A DNA stretch of 25,684 bases from Pigoraptor chileana (GCA_943704495.1 CALSCR010002622.1:1-25684); one strand, 5' to 3'; positions 9,728 through 19,919 are shown, counted from the stretch's first letter. Notes: generated from the sequence alone by a model not told the origin. Numbers and translations are program-made.

Positions 9728-10690
9728 CTTTCGTTGAGAATTTTCAAGGTGCCTTATGAGATGTGTATGGTTTTCAGTGCGAGTTGGAAGACTCATTGAG
9801 ATGCAAAACACCACACGGTATTGCTTCATACCAATGCAGCAGCAGCATGGACTTAAATACTGGCACTTGCGCATGCCCGTGTCGGCGAGTGCACCGGCAG
9901 GGACGCACTTGTTACAGGGATGGCCCGATCCACCTCTGACTTCTGCAGCCGTCAGTCAATGCCGGCACGGAACGACCATGTCACCTCCCGCATCACCAAA
10001 TTAGGAAATAGCTATAAATAGATGACAACGCCGCTCACCAGTTTGACGAGCTGCACAGCCAATTGTTCCTTCCCATTGCACACACCATAATGGCACACAC
10101 CCGTTGCCATCCCCACCAGTCCCTATTTTCAGACACAGAGCATGCGCAGAGGACGCACTGCGCGTAAGGGAGGCAGAAAGGGCTTCTCTGCGTTTGTGAA
10201 AAAGCACTGCCGACAACCAATCAGGCGTTACTCACCGCCACTGCGCATTCGGCTTCCGCCATAAGCCCTGATCCGCATTCAGACATTCAAAAAAGGGAAT
10301 ACTGGCATGCGCAACACGCCACCGTCGACACCAGTGTGCACGTGCCACTGAGCACGGCGAACACATTGAATTGAAGGTTCGGTGGCAGTTGCCGCCTCCA
10401 CGGCATATTTAATACAATTATGAATATTGTGCAAACTTGTAGAGGCATAGCGGTTCCCCTGGGCAAGAGTTATCAGCCAGTTGCAAGTTAATGCAGGTGT
10501 ATATAATCTATGTACAGGAATCAACATCCGGTCGTGCGCACATACAACAATGTATCGAAGTGCCGGAAAAAGTGCACATAACAGGATATAAAAAGCGTAC
10601 TCATCGAGTGGGCACACGCACCACACAAGTCGGTGGATGCTCATCCATGTTGCAAGCCGATGAAGCCAGAAATACGACGAATACAGAAAA
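9728..10690. other. Intergenic stretch, no gene supported
   Basis: This is about 960 bp between the start of the metalloprotease gene and the end of the small membrane-protein gene. Open frames here are short, have no recognisable motif and do not chain by splice sites. On the metalloprotease strand a TATTTAA lies near 9851-9857, about 125 bp upstream of the ATG and a possible core promoter element. A TATAAATAG on the plus strand near 10013-10021 leads to no gene that I can see. One CACGTG lies near 10339. The region is AT-richer than the flanking exons. No tRNA B-box was found by eye. Confidence 0.5.
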
Positions 10691-11582
10691 TCAAGACGCA
10701 ACCGCTGCAGCGGGACTGACGGAGGGTGCGCGCTGCCGTTGCGGCTGCGGTGCTATGGCAACCGACTGCGAGTACATGTAGTGCAGCACGAGGCCAACGA
10801 CGTTCATCGCCGCTAGTGATGTAAAGAACGATCGGTGGAGGGTGTCCTGCGGAAAGCGTTGTTGTCGGTTGCAGCCGATGAATACCACCATCCATGCCAA
10901 CAGTGGGATTATATCGGACAAGGGTGCAGCAAAAGGCATGCCGTAAGCAAACAAACAGCCGAAGAGCCATACAATCGCGGATGCCGTTTACACACCTTAT
11001 TTCCTTCGGGAAGTGCGTAGGTCAAAAGCAAAACATACACGCACGTGGTGACTTGGGTCGCGAGCACAAGGGCCGTATTTGACGACGCCAGAAACACAAT
11101 CAAAAAGAGGAACGTGCAGTTAAGGGCTGCGCTGATGAGATTTGTTGAATACAACATTCGCAGGTACTCGGGAAGCCCTCTGTAGGAGATGCATTTTTTG
11201 TTGTCGGAAGTGTCAGAGAGGGAAGAAAGAAACAATAGTGAGGGACTTGAAGTAAGACCAGGGCAACTGCACGACAGCGGTTGCTTCACACACAGAGATG
11301 AACTGACAGACCCCTGGTGAATGTGTAGTGCGCATCGTGCGAGCATGGGCAAATGCGCCAGTTGCAGGCTGATCGCCGCACCCACCTGTCGGTCGGCCGG
11401 GGGAGGGTCTTAAACCACTCGTCCAGCGCGACGCCCTCCGCCAGGCCCACAATCTGCGCATTCGCATCGTGATCAAACGACCAGGGCGTTTCGTTGCTGC
11501 CAACTATGAAGCAGACGATAATACCGCTCACAGCCGTGAAGAACATGGCAGCAAATGCGGCCGAGAGGCGCTTGCTGCCCAT
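10691..11582 (-). CDS. Small multi-pass membrane protein of unknown function (3 exons)
   Basis: Exons: 11582-11386, 11179-10996, 10846-10691; phases agree, 178 aa. I do not recognise the family. Seen: a membrane segment near residues 8-28 (FFTAVSGIIVCFIVG), a polar luminal-looking loop with an NET glycosylation-type site, two adjacent hydrophobic segments in exon 2 (about 78-120), and a last one in exon 3 (SLAAMNVVGLVLHYMY) followed by a polar Gln/Pro/Ala tail. Four helices are therefore likely. The second intron (10995-10847) has no AG dinucleotide before its terminal CAG, as expected of an AG-exclusion zone. It stays open in the exon 3 frame and encodes a further hydrophobic stretch, so retention or a missed exon cannot be excluded. 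It is divergent from the ubiquitin-like gene and shares its upstream region. Confidence 0.65.
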
Positions 11583-12019
11583 CGTGTCTAATCACGTGTT
11601 GTTGGGCTGTCGATGGCCGCAGTGATAGAGATGGATTAAACAAAAGGATTTCAGATCACGAATGCAATGATGCAAATATTGACTTCCCCTGCCCTGCGCC
11701 ACGCGTGAAACACCAGGGACGACTTTGCCACGCTAAATAGGCCTTCTTTTGTGTTGCCGTCACTGCTCAGTGTAAAGTTTTGCGTCGGTTGTTCCAAAAA
11801 AGACGAACAAATCACGTGACACAATGTCATCACGTGACAACTGTTGTCAAGGTATCTTTTTCCGGCAAACAATTATATGAGCACATAAATCAGGAGGATA
11901 TATTTTGTGAAGAGCGATAATTACACAATAGTTGCAACAATACAATAGTTGCACACGCGAGATAAAGAGAGAAAATTCCAAGTTCATTTACGTTGCGGAA
12001 ACTTCTCCTTCTCTACAAA
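11583..12019. promoter_or_regulatory. Divergent promoter region with a CACGTGAC pair and direct repeats
   Basis: These 437 bp separate two divergently transcribed start codons (11582 minus, 12020 plus). ATCACGTGAC occurs at 11811-11820, and a second TCACGTGAC, ending at 11838, carries the palindrome at 11831-11836. The pair lies about 230-255 bp from one ATG and 185-205 bp from the other. The second copy is followed by GACAACTGTTGTC, an inverted repeat with 6-bp arms. ACAATAGTTGCA is directly repeated at 11925-11936 and 11942-11953. Another CACGTG lies next to the minus-strand ATG (near 11593). Regulatory function is inferred from position and repetition only. Confidence 0.5.
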
Positions 12020-12613
12020 ATGCCTCCGAAACGCACTGGATCGGCGTCCCCCACGTCGGCTCGGAAGGCGAGTGCGGGAAAGAAGAAGAAGGCCGGAGAC
12101 GGGCGAGTGCAGTCCGCGTCCTCGCGCGACGTGATGCCCGCGCTGCCCATCGACCGCCTGCAGTGGGTACGGCTGAACCTGCGCCTGGTCACGTGGGAGC
12201 ACGGGAACTTCTCCATCACCGTCCCGGCGTTGTTCACTATCGGCGCCGTGGTCAAGGCAATTGAAGAGCGCTTTGAAGGGACGGTCGCGGGCATTGAGGT
12301 GTTTCGCGAGCGTTTGGGCGACGATAACAAGCTTGATGAGAACCGCACACTTGAAGACCACGGGCTGGCGGGCGGGCCCCAGAACGACCCCCCGCAGTAC
12401 ACGCTCGTGTATGACTTTCCGCCGAATCACACCGAGTGTCCGCTGCTGAATGTGGACGGGCAAATGTTCATTGGGTCTGCGGCATCCGCAACGCAGGCGC
12501 CCCCGAGTGGCCTCGGCGTGGACAAGCGTCGGTCCTTTATTGCCCGAGCCATGTCGAATGTGTCGCCGCACGACGCGCACGCAGCAAAGGGAGACAAAAC
12601 ACCGCTGTTTTAA
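12020..12613 (+). CDS. Ubiquitin-like-fold domain protein, single exon
   Basis: The ATG at 12020 opens a 197-residue frame that ends with TAA. No intron is present, unlike most neighbours. Residues 1-38 are a basic, Ser/Ala/Lys-rich tail with KKKK, possibly a nuclear or nucleic-acid-binding signal. Residues about 45-130 have the pattern of a ubiquitin-type beta-grasp domain: strand LRLVTWEHGNFSITVP, helix IGAVVKAIEERFEG, a second strand with IEVFRERLGDDNKLDENRTL, the usual 'what it encodes, then a short acidic loop' order, then DHGL and YTLVYDFPPN. There is no terminal Gly-Gly, so it is not a conjugated modifier. The last 60 residues are low complexity. The fold is inferred from pattern, and I cannot place it in a named family. 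Its 3' end faces the SNF2 gene, 166 bp away. Confidence 0.7.
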   Translation: MPPKRTGSASPTSARKASAGKKKKAGDGRVQSASSRDVMPALPIDRLQWVRLNLRLVTWEHGNFSITVPALFTIGAVVKAIEERFEGTVAGIEVFRERLGDDNKLDENRTLEDHGLAGGPQNDPPQYTLVYDFPPNHTECPLLNVDGQMFIGSAASATQAPPSGLGVDKRRSFIARAMSNVSPHDAHAAKGDKTPLF

Positions 12614-12779
12614 TTGTTCGTGCGGCATTGGATGCGGCAGTGGCAATTCGTTCTTCCTTGTGAGTAATTTTTTATTACGGATAACAGATAGTGCACGCAA
12701 TTCAAGGACAAGACAGCGCTAAGCAACAAGAGGAGAGTGATTATGAAGATGAGGCAGGGGGAGACCGCGGTGTGCCGTG

Positions 12780-15700
12780 CTAGTGGGCTCGTCCGTCGGC
12801 GCCCACCGCACCCACCTCGGGATCTGGTGCGTTGTCGCGTGCGTCGGCGTCGATAACAAGCCCCTTGTTCTGCGGACGGCGATTGTAGAGCAAGTCGAGC
12901 CCAAACAGCCTCACCAGCTGCTGCAGCGTGAGCCGGCTGTCCTCGGCCGCGCCATCACCCAGCGCCGCGTTGGCGAGATTTCGCTTGTAATCCTGTAGGG
13001 CCAATATGCGGTCCTCGACAGTGTCTGCAATGGTTATGTGCGTCACGTGCACGTCGCGTGTCTGCCCAATGCGATGGACGCGCTTGAGAGCCTGCTCGTG
13101 GAGAAAGGGGTTCCACCACGGGTCCATCAGAACAACACGCGACGCCACCGTCAGATTGAGGCCCATGCCCGCGCATTTGAGCGAGCACAGCAGCACCCGG
13201 TGCGTCTTGCTCGTCTTGAACTCGGCAATGACGGCCTCGCGCGCGTCGGCGGACATCGACCCGTCGTACCGCAGATAGCGGATGCCGTGCCGTTGCAGCG
13301 GCGCCTCAACAAGGTCCAGCATGGACGTCCACTGGCTGAACACGAGCACCTTTGTTGGCGGCTCAATGGCCAGCGACGTGTCAAGCACCTCCATCAGCTG
13401 AAGAATCTTTGTGGATGTCATGTGCGTCCGCGAGAACCGCGTGCGCAGGCGGCGGATTGCGCCAAGTGGATTTGTTCTGAGGAGCTCGGCGTCGTCTTCG
13501 TCGCCCTCGTCATCCACCGCGGGTCCCTTGCCCTTGTCATCGCTGCCCTCCTTATCTGCCGGTGCGGGCGGCGGCGGCGGCGGCGGCAGCAGAAGTGTCT
13601 TTTTGAGACAGTCGCGCGGGGTGATTTCGCGTCGACAGCTTGGGCAGAGTCCCCTGGAGAGCGGCTGGGCGTCGTCGAGTCCAATCGCTGCGTAGAGGCA
13701 CGTGCGACAGAATGTGTGGCCGCACTTTGTGATGAGACCTTCAGCGTCGTCGGGGACATCCAGACAAATGGGGCATTCCGAGTCCACATTGCCCTCCTTC
13801 AGGCGATTGCGGGCGTCCTCGGTGAGGGCGGCGGCGGCTTCGGGGAGGCCATCTGCGGGCGGGGGATTGTTTTTTTCCTTCTCAAACGGCTCGATTGCCT
13901 GGAGTGCGGCCTTTGCGGCGGCCTCCTTGACAAGCATCGGATGGCAGCACGCCTGCCGCAGCAGCAGGAGCAGCTGGAGAATGTTCATGTAGTTGCGAAT
14001 GACTGTCCCTGCCTTCAGGAAGCGCGAAAACTGAACCTGCGTCTGCTCCTCAATGGCGCGGTAGAAGTCGAGTTCCTCCTCCGACAGAGGGACCTGGTCG
14101 CCGCCAAATGAACAGCGAATGAACACACCAAACAAACACAAACACAGACCGCGCGCAACCATGCGCAATTATCGCAATTTGAATCATCAGTAATCAGAAA
14201 ACAAACAAGGGAATGCAGCAAATGGTATGTGTGTGTGTGTGTGGTGATGAGCGCGTCGCATGCCATGAAAGTGACAGAACCGATCATCCAGCGAGCGAAC
14301 CCATCACACACGTGAATACACGAATTCCATAACAACAGCAGAGGACAAACACCGCTACAAAAGAAACCAAAACTCACCCGCTTGTACTCGATCACACAGC
14401 GCGGGAGGACAAGAATGGGCTTTCCGTCCATTTGAGTCAGGGCCAGGCGTCGGATGCATACGGCAGCCAATGCCGACCTCAACCTCTGAAGATTCTCTAA
14501 ATCTTCCCCTCCGCGCGTTTTTGGGGCAACTGCACGCACAGGCACAGGCACAAGCACAGGCACACATACATGCAAAGGAGAGAACATCAAGAAAAAAATT
14601 AGACATTCAGGATTCAAGTCAGTGCCCATCAATGATCAAGGACTACACACAGGGGGAAGGGACGTTCAGCCCTCAAAGCACCACAGACATCCGCAGATCG
14701 ACTCCAACCAAAAGAGGGAGCGATAAAGAGAGAGAGTGAGATGTAGTATTCAGAAGAGAAAACCCACGCTCTTTGAAAGTGACGGGATCGTCGTAGGGAT
14801 GGTATCGAATAAATCGGAAGAGCGGGAAGAGCTCCTCAAGGCGGTTCTGTATTGGCGTTCCGCTGAGGCACCAACGACGCTCTGCAACGAGTTTCGCAAC
14901 GCTTTTGCTTGCCGATGATAACGGGTTCTTGATGGCGGTTGCCTCGTCGAGTATAATGCGAAACCACCTGCGCAGAAAGCAATAAGAAGAGGAGGCACGG
15001 ACGCAGACCCCAGACACACGCACACGCGAAGGCGGGAGATATGCTTGTAAGCAATTGTCATGCCAGCAGAACGACCATATGAGCACACATAATAATGCTT
15101 ATACGGCGCGACAGCCGAGAATGCGGCATACGCACTTGACTTTGAATATGGGGCCAGGCGGCACTCTGGCTTTGAGGAGCCTGTTGTCTGCGTCCCGCTC
15201 CTCCGCTCGCGGTGTCTCCTGAGCAAGCGTGTGATAGGTTGTGATCACAATGTCACTTGTCGCAAGATATGCGGGATCCCTCTCCCTGTCGCCGGATGAA
15301 TGTTGTTGATGAGATGGGCGGGTCAGGCAACACATTGGGCTGACAAATGCGAGAGACCCATAGGACGAACACTAACACACACATACACCCACCTGTCTGT
15401 GCCGTGGTAAATTACAATGTTAAGAGCCACGCGCGAATGGTTGTTGATTTCAGACTCCCACTGGCGCAATAGGGCAAGCGGCGCGACAACGAGCGTGCGG
15501 AAGGGCTGGCGTGTGTTGCGCGGGGTGGACGGCGACCGCTCTGGCCGCTCGCTCAGTATGAGCGCAATCATTTGCACCGTCTAAAAATGGTATTCGCGCG
15601 GATGTGTGACAATGAAAGGGACGGGAAAGAGTCAAGAACGCGGCCGAAGAGAGTCAGCGAGGTGCACTGATGCGGATCGCACGGGGGTACAACCACAGAC

Positions 15701-16451
15701 ACTACCAGCACGGGAAGACACCCACCTTTCCGAGTCCCTGCTCGTCAGCGATGATGCCACCGCGCGGGAGTGTGCCCCAGCCCCTCTCCATCTTCAGCAG
15801 CCACGCCAGTCCTATCTTCTGGTATGGATACAGCTCGGCGCGCAGGTCGGTGTGCGGTTCCGCGGGCTTGATGGTCTCGTGCGCCAGCCCCTCCAGCATA
15901 CCCTCCACAACAATGGGGTCCAGGTCGTCGGGATCAGCCCCCGCCAGCAGCTGTGCCTGTTCCCGCCCTTTTTCAGACCCACCCGGTGCATCGTCATCGG
16001 CCACGGCGCCAAATATGTTCACGTCGAGGTCGCGTCCGAACGGAGCAAAGAGCCGCGGACGCTGCATGCGCATGGGCGTCTCGCGATCACGGCGCGCCCG
16101 CTTTGCGGCAAGACCAAAGTCGCTCTTCACGTCGACCATGGGCTTAAGTTCGCTCTTTGGGTGCTCAAATGGGCGCTTTCCATTGGCACTCAGGAGCAGG
16201 CTGTGCATACGCGGCGGGCTCTCCTCTTCCTCGTCCTCTATGTCAATCATCACCACATCGGCGCCATCCTGCGCAGGCACTTTTCCCTTCCCCTTGTCTT
16301 CCAACGCAAGAGCACCACCGCCGTCGACAGGCGAGTCGTCGTCGAGGTCTATGAGCTGCGGTTTGACGTCGACCGGAATGTTTCTTCTGGCGGGAACGAC
16401 AACGGGTTGCGCGACGGTCAGGTCAATGAACTCTTCCTCTTCAGAGTCCAT
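12780..16451 (-). CDS. SNF2-family ATPase of the Rad5/Rad16/Uls1 group with an internal RING finger (6 exons)
   Basis: Exons in order: 16451-15726, 15580-15393, 15285-15136, 14967-14768, 14529-14378, 14093-12780; phases agree, 909 aa. The start is the first ATG; upstream in-frame codons lack one. Seen: residues 1-80 carry three hydrophobic-acidic motifs like SUMO-interacting motifs (FIDLT 8-12, LIDLDDDS 33-40, VVMIDIEDEEEE 66-77), then a basic KRARRDR (117-123). The ATPase runs from LYPYQKIGLAWLL through DEQGLGKT (Walker A, intron-split), ALLRQWESEI, DIVITTYHTL, WFRIILDEATAIKN (Walker B) and LSGTPIQNRLEELFPL. A C3HC4 RING (579-625: CPICLD, CGHTFCRTC, CPSCRRE) precedes a poly-Pro/acidic linker and helicase C (KVLVFSQW, DPWWNPFLHEQALKRVHRIG, about 720-816). 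Known: this group remodels protein-DNA complexes in DNA repair, and its RING acts as a ubiquitin E3. The SIM-like tail favours the Uls1/SUMO-targeted type (inference). DEQ and DEAT replace the common DEM and DEAH. Confidence 0.93.
14228..14245. repeat. (GT)n tract in SNF2 intron 5
   Basis: A short GT run lies in the 284-nt last intron (14094-14377) of the SNF2 gene. No other feature was seen in that intron. Confidence 0.75.
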
Positions 16452-17466
16452 CTTGTTTAATTGCCAATTCAAGCAATGGAAAATCCTCTCTGGGCCGAAT
16501 CTCAAGGGACACAGAGCCCAAAACCATCCAACGCAGAAACTTATGCCCTAAGCTCTATTTAGCTTTTCGGAGTCAACCGATGCTGATAGATGACCTTGAG
16601 CATAATCAGCACAGGACCGGAAGATTCACCCGCCAGCCTTAAATTCGAAAGGCGACTGAACAGCAGTGAATTCCTTAGCCCTGCAGTGTGATTTTTATGA
16701 AAGCGGCGTTGCTGTTGCACGAGTGAGAAGTGGATGGACCATTACTCAGTGCGTAACCCCAACGGAAAGGAGTTGTGTGTCGTCTATGTTACTGAGCAAA
16801 TTTGGCGCGCACGGGTCAAAATCTGCTCATCCGGGGTAGCTGCGTTCCATTTGCCACAAATTAGCCCATAAAATAGGATGAATTTCAATTTAATCTGACT
16901 TCGGTATCTGACAGTTCAGGGGTCCACTGTCAGTGAAACACTCGTGAGTACCCCTGGCCCGGACTCTCTACTGTCACTACTGCCGAATTTGTGCACATTA
17001 AAACGGAAAGAAAGAATCCAAGGTATGTGACATCAGAACGAGACATAAACGCTGTGCATCGTGTTGGGTGAGTGAAATTGGATATGAGGGAACCACACAC
17101 ATTCATACCCGCTGGCTCGCTGGTGTCAGTCAAACAAACCACTCGGATGTACATCCACTTGCATTTCATCCTTACTGTTCAAGTGGATCAGTTTCCAAAT
17201 GTAAAGATCCACACTGACTAAACACGACTATAATGTTCAATCATGTAGTTATCGACGTGAATTTTTGTGGCCGTTGTTTGGTAGGTGTCAACAATGCTTT
17301 TGCATGTTGAAGATGGGGTTCTTGTCTGTTGCACGTGCACTGGCTCCAGTATATTCGAAACTGCACTGTTTCTCCGATTCCAAAAACGAAGAGAATTTAA
17401 GACCGAGTCGCAGCTGACGCGAAATTCCAGGTGCAAGGCGACTTGGGCGACGCTGTTGTCAACATC
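16452..17466. other. Intergenic spacer between divergent SNF2 and F-box/LRR genes
   Basis: About 1 kb without a supportable gene. It is AT-richer than the neighbouring exons and almost free of CACGTG (one copy near 17330, about 135 bp before the F-box/LRR start). Two short hairpins are visible: CTGACAGT at 16908-16915 pairs with ACTGTCAG at 16926-16933, and GTGGATC at 17183-17189 pairs with GATCCAC at 17206-17212. No terminal repeats with target duplications, and no transposase-like frame, were found. Confidence 0.5.
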
Positions 17467-19278
17467 ATGGAATGGACTGCTGCTTGTCGCGAAAAGCAGG
17501 CGCCCCCACGGACGATTCTGGCACTCCCCGTAGAAATTGTCTCGACTTGGATTCTCCCTCATCTTGAGCCGTCAGACGTGGTATCACTCCGCCGGGTGAA
17601 TGCATCTCTGCGTCGCTGCCTGCGTGGGGCAGTCATATTCAGGTTGCGGCGGCGGTTTTCATTGCGCTTCATTACTGACGACGAATTCCGCGCCCAGGTC
17701 ACCATAGTTCCTTCCAGTTGCCTTGCGGTCGATCTTACCAATCGCGGGCCGCCGGAGGACAGCGTGACGTCAGTGTTTGGCGTCGGTGGGAATGGTGTGA
17801 CCGGCAGCAATCTTGCTATTTGCGCGCCCGACTCACGGTGGTGTGATGCGGCGGATGTCATTGCGCTGAAGGGCCTGTTCTCTGTGAATCTGAGCCGGTG
17901 GCATGATTTGACGGACGTCGCATTTCTTGCTCACGTGCGCGACATTGATTTAAGCTTCTGTCGGAACCTGAGGGATGTGTCACCGCTGCGACTGGCACAT
18001 ACCCTGCGTCTCAATGGGTGCAAATCGCTCAGCAATGTCTCTGAATTGGGAGGCGTCCACTCGCTGTATTTGGCGGATTGCGCTGGTGTGCGCGACGTGT
18101 CTGCCCTTGGCCATGTCTACCACCTGGACTTGAGCGGCTGCGTGAATGTTTCCGACGTGTCTGCTTTGGGACGCGTCCACTCACTTGATGTGTCGCGCTG
18201 CGTTCGCATTGCGGATGTCTCCTCACTCGGAAGGGTCCATTCACTTGCCCTTGCCGGGTGCAATGCGATCCGCAATGTGTCTGCCCTGGCCCATGCTCAT
18301 GCGTTGGATCTTACTTGGTGCTCGGGGGTGGACGATGTCTCTGCGTTGGGCAAGGTGCATACCCTCCGCCTCACTCGTTGCCTGAAGCTGCGTGACGTGT
18401 CTGCGCTGGGCACCGTCCACACTCTTATTCTGCATGGTTGCGATGCTATTTCAGACGTTTCGGCGCTGGGGGGTGTTCATTATCTGGACCTTTCGAATTG
18501 CAACAATATCCGCGACGTTTCGTGCCTAGGACAAGTGCATTATCTGTCACTGAGTGAGTGTGGAGGAGTCGTAAATGCCTCGGGCCTTGCGACGGTCCAC
18601 TCGCTTATCCTGTTTAACTGTGTTGGCATCCTGAATGTCTTCATGCTCGGCCACGTGAGCGTGCTTAATCTGGCGGGCTGTGGCGTCACAGATGTTTCGA
18701 TGCTCGGCAGGGTGCACTCTCTGAACCTTGACTGGTGCCGTGCTGTTGACGATGTGTCCCACCTGCGCCACGTGCACACTCTCAGCCTCCGTGGATGCAC
18801 TGCGGTGCGCGATGTTTCCTCTCTCGGCAATGCCCACACATTGAACTTGTCAGGCTGCTGGCGCGTGTGTGACGTCTCTATGCTCGGCCGCGTTCACACA
18901 CTAGATCTGGGATGTTGCAGTTCCATCTCGAACATATCGTGTCTTGCAAAGGTGTGGTCTCTGAAGCTGTCTGGATGCGTTGGCGTCAGCGAGGTTTCGT
19001 CGTTGGGCGGGGTTCATTCCCTTGATATCAGCTCGTGCAGAGCGGTGCTCGACGTGTCGGCGCTGGGTCACGTGCACACGCTCAACCTGGGGCATTGTGA
19101 CAGAATAACGGATGTGTCAATGCTGACTGCAGTCCACACCCTCGACATATGCGGATGCGTGTGCGTTCGGGATGTGTCTTGCCTCTCTCGCATCCACACT
19201 CTGATTGTGGGCAGCGGTATCGACGCCCGCGGTGTCGCATGCCTGGTTGATGCGGGTGTCTGCGTGCTTGGCTGTTGA
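17467..19278 (+). CDS. F-box protein with 23 cysteine-bearing leucine-rich repeats, intronless
   Basis: The ATG at 17467 gives 603 aa. An in-frame GTG at 17431 is upstream, but this ATG starts close to the F-box. Residues about 20-55 match an F-box (ILALPVEIVSTWILPHLE, then DVVSLRRVNASLRRCL). From about residue 135 to the end there are 23 repeats, nearly all of 23 residues, of the form DVSxLGxVHxLxLxxCxxh. Repeat 14 (VLNLAGCGVTDVS) is one residue short. The last repeat loses its cysteine and the chain caps with a divergent Gly/Val/Cys-rich end. Known: F-box/LRR proteins are substrate receptors of SCF ubiquitin ligases; the F-box binds Skp1 and the LRR solenoid binds the target. There is no signal peptide or membrane segment. 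No intron is present, in contrast to 3-12 exons in most neighbours. I recall this repeat style from protist and giant-virus LRR proteins, so gene exchange is possible but unproven. Confidence 0.88.
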   Translation: MEWTAACREKQAPPRTILALPVEIVSTWILPHLEPSDVVSLRRVNASLRRCLRGAVIFRLRRRFSLRFITDDEFRAQVTIVPSSCLAVDLTNRGPPEDSVTSVFGVGGNGVTGSNLAICAPDSRWCDAADVIALKGLFSVNLSRWHDLTDVAFLAHVRDIDLSFCRNLRDVSPLRLAHTLRLNGCKSLSNVSELGGVHSLYLADCAGVRDVSALGHVYHLDLSGCVNVSDVSALGRVHSLDVSRCVRIADVSSLGRVHSLALAGCNAIRNVSALAHAHALDLTWCSGVDDVSALGKVHTLRLTRCLKLRDVSALGTVHTLILHGCDAISDVSALGGVHYLDLSNCNNIRDVSCLGQVHYLSLSECGGVVNASGLATVHSLILFNCVGILNVFMLGHVSVLNLAGCGVTDVSMLGRVHSLNLDWCRAVDDVSHLRHVHTLSLRGCTAVRDVSSLGNAHTLNLSGCWRVCDVSMLGRVHTLDLGCCSSISNISCLAKVWSLKLSGCVGVSEVSSLGGVHSLDISSCRAVLDVSALGHVHTLNLGHCDRITDVSMLTAVHTLDICGCVCVRDVSCLSRIHTLIVGSGIDARGVACLVDAGVCVLGC

Positions 19279-19919
19279 CATCCCACAGCCAAATGCGCCT
19301 TTTTGGTACCATCCAGCCGAGAGATCTGACACGACACGTGTTTGTCAAGCGCTGCCAATATGGACGGCCCGCAAAACGTAATCCACTCAGGCTTCTCTTC
19401 TGGCAAGTCGACGGCTGCCGAATGGCTGCGGTCTAGTGAAGCAGGACAAATGAGAGAAGGGCGACAAAGAATTTTGGCTTATAGTGTGTGCATCAGTGTC
19501 AAGCGTTGCAAATGTATACCGTTGTATACTGGCTGGCAACAGCAGATCTAGGGGACCGAATTGAGTTTACCGGTGTACAACTGAGAATAGTCCGGAAAAC
19601 GTAATAGGGCTGGCACTGCGCTGACAGTAGTGCCCGGCAGACAGCACTAAAACTTAAGTCCCTTGCCCCCTAACGCCGGAAAATGTAAGCTTAGTCCGGA
19701 AATTTCGCGGTAAATATCGGTAATTTCTAAATTTAGTTTTGGCGGGAACGGACAGTTCAAAAATCACAACGGTCAGCGTGAACGGCGAACGGCGCGCACA
19801 GAATCAGCGTTGATTAGAGGCGCCATCACTGAAACGAACAATACGCTGCATTAATAATTGTCCCACGAGCGCACTGCTGTAAGATTCACTTAAAAAATTA
19901 TTAACACAACAAGCTGTTG
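19279..19919. other. Intergenic stretch upstream of the disordered/propeller gene
   Basis: About 640 bp with no gene that I can support. The right half is AT-rich. GTCCGGAAA-like words recur near 19590 and 19695, with CCGGAAAATG near 19676. One CACGTG lies near 19335, just past the F-box/LRR stop codon. Short frames here lack motifs and splice connections. Confidence 0.5.

Noticed and set aside
13038-14111. Long open frame on the plus strand opposite the SNF2 gene
   Set aside because: It is the antisense of conserved RING and helicase exons, kept open by GC-rich codon use; no motif of its own.
15606-16551. Two long plus-strand frames opposite SNF2 exon 1
   Set aside because: Antisense shadows of the acidic N-terminal exon; the minus strand carries conserved SNF2 motifs and splices in phase.
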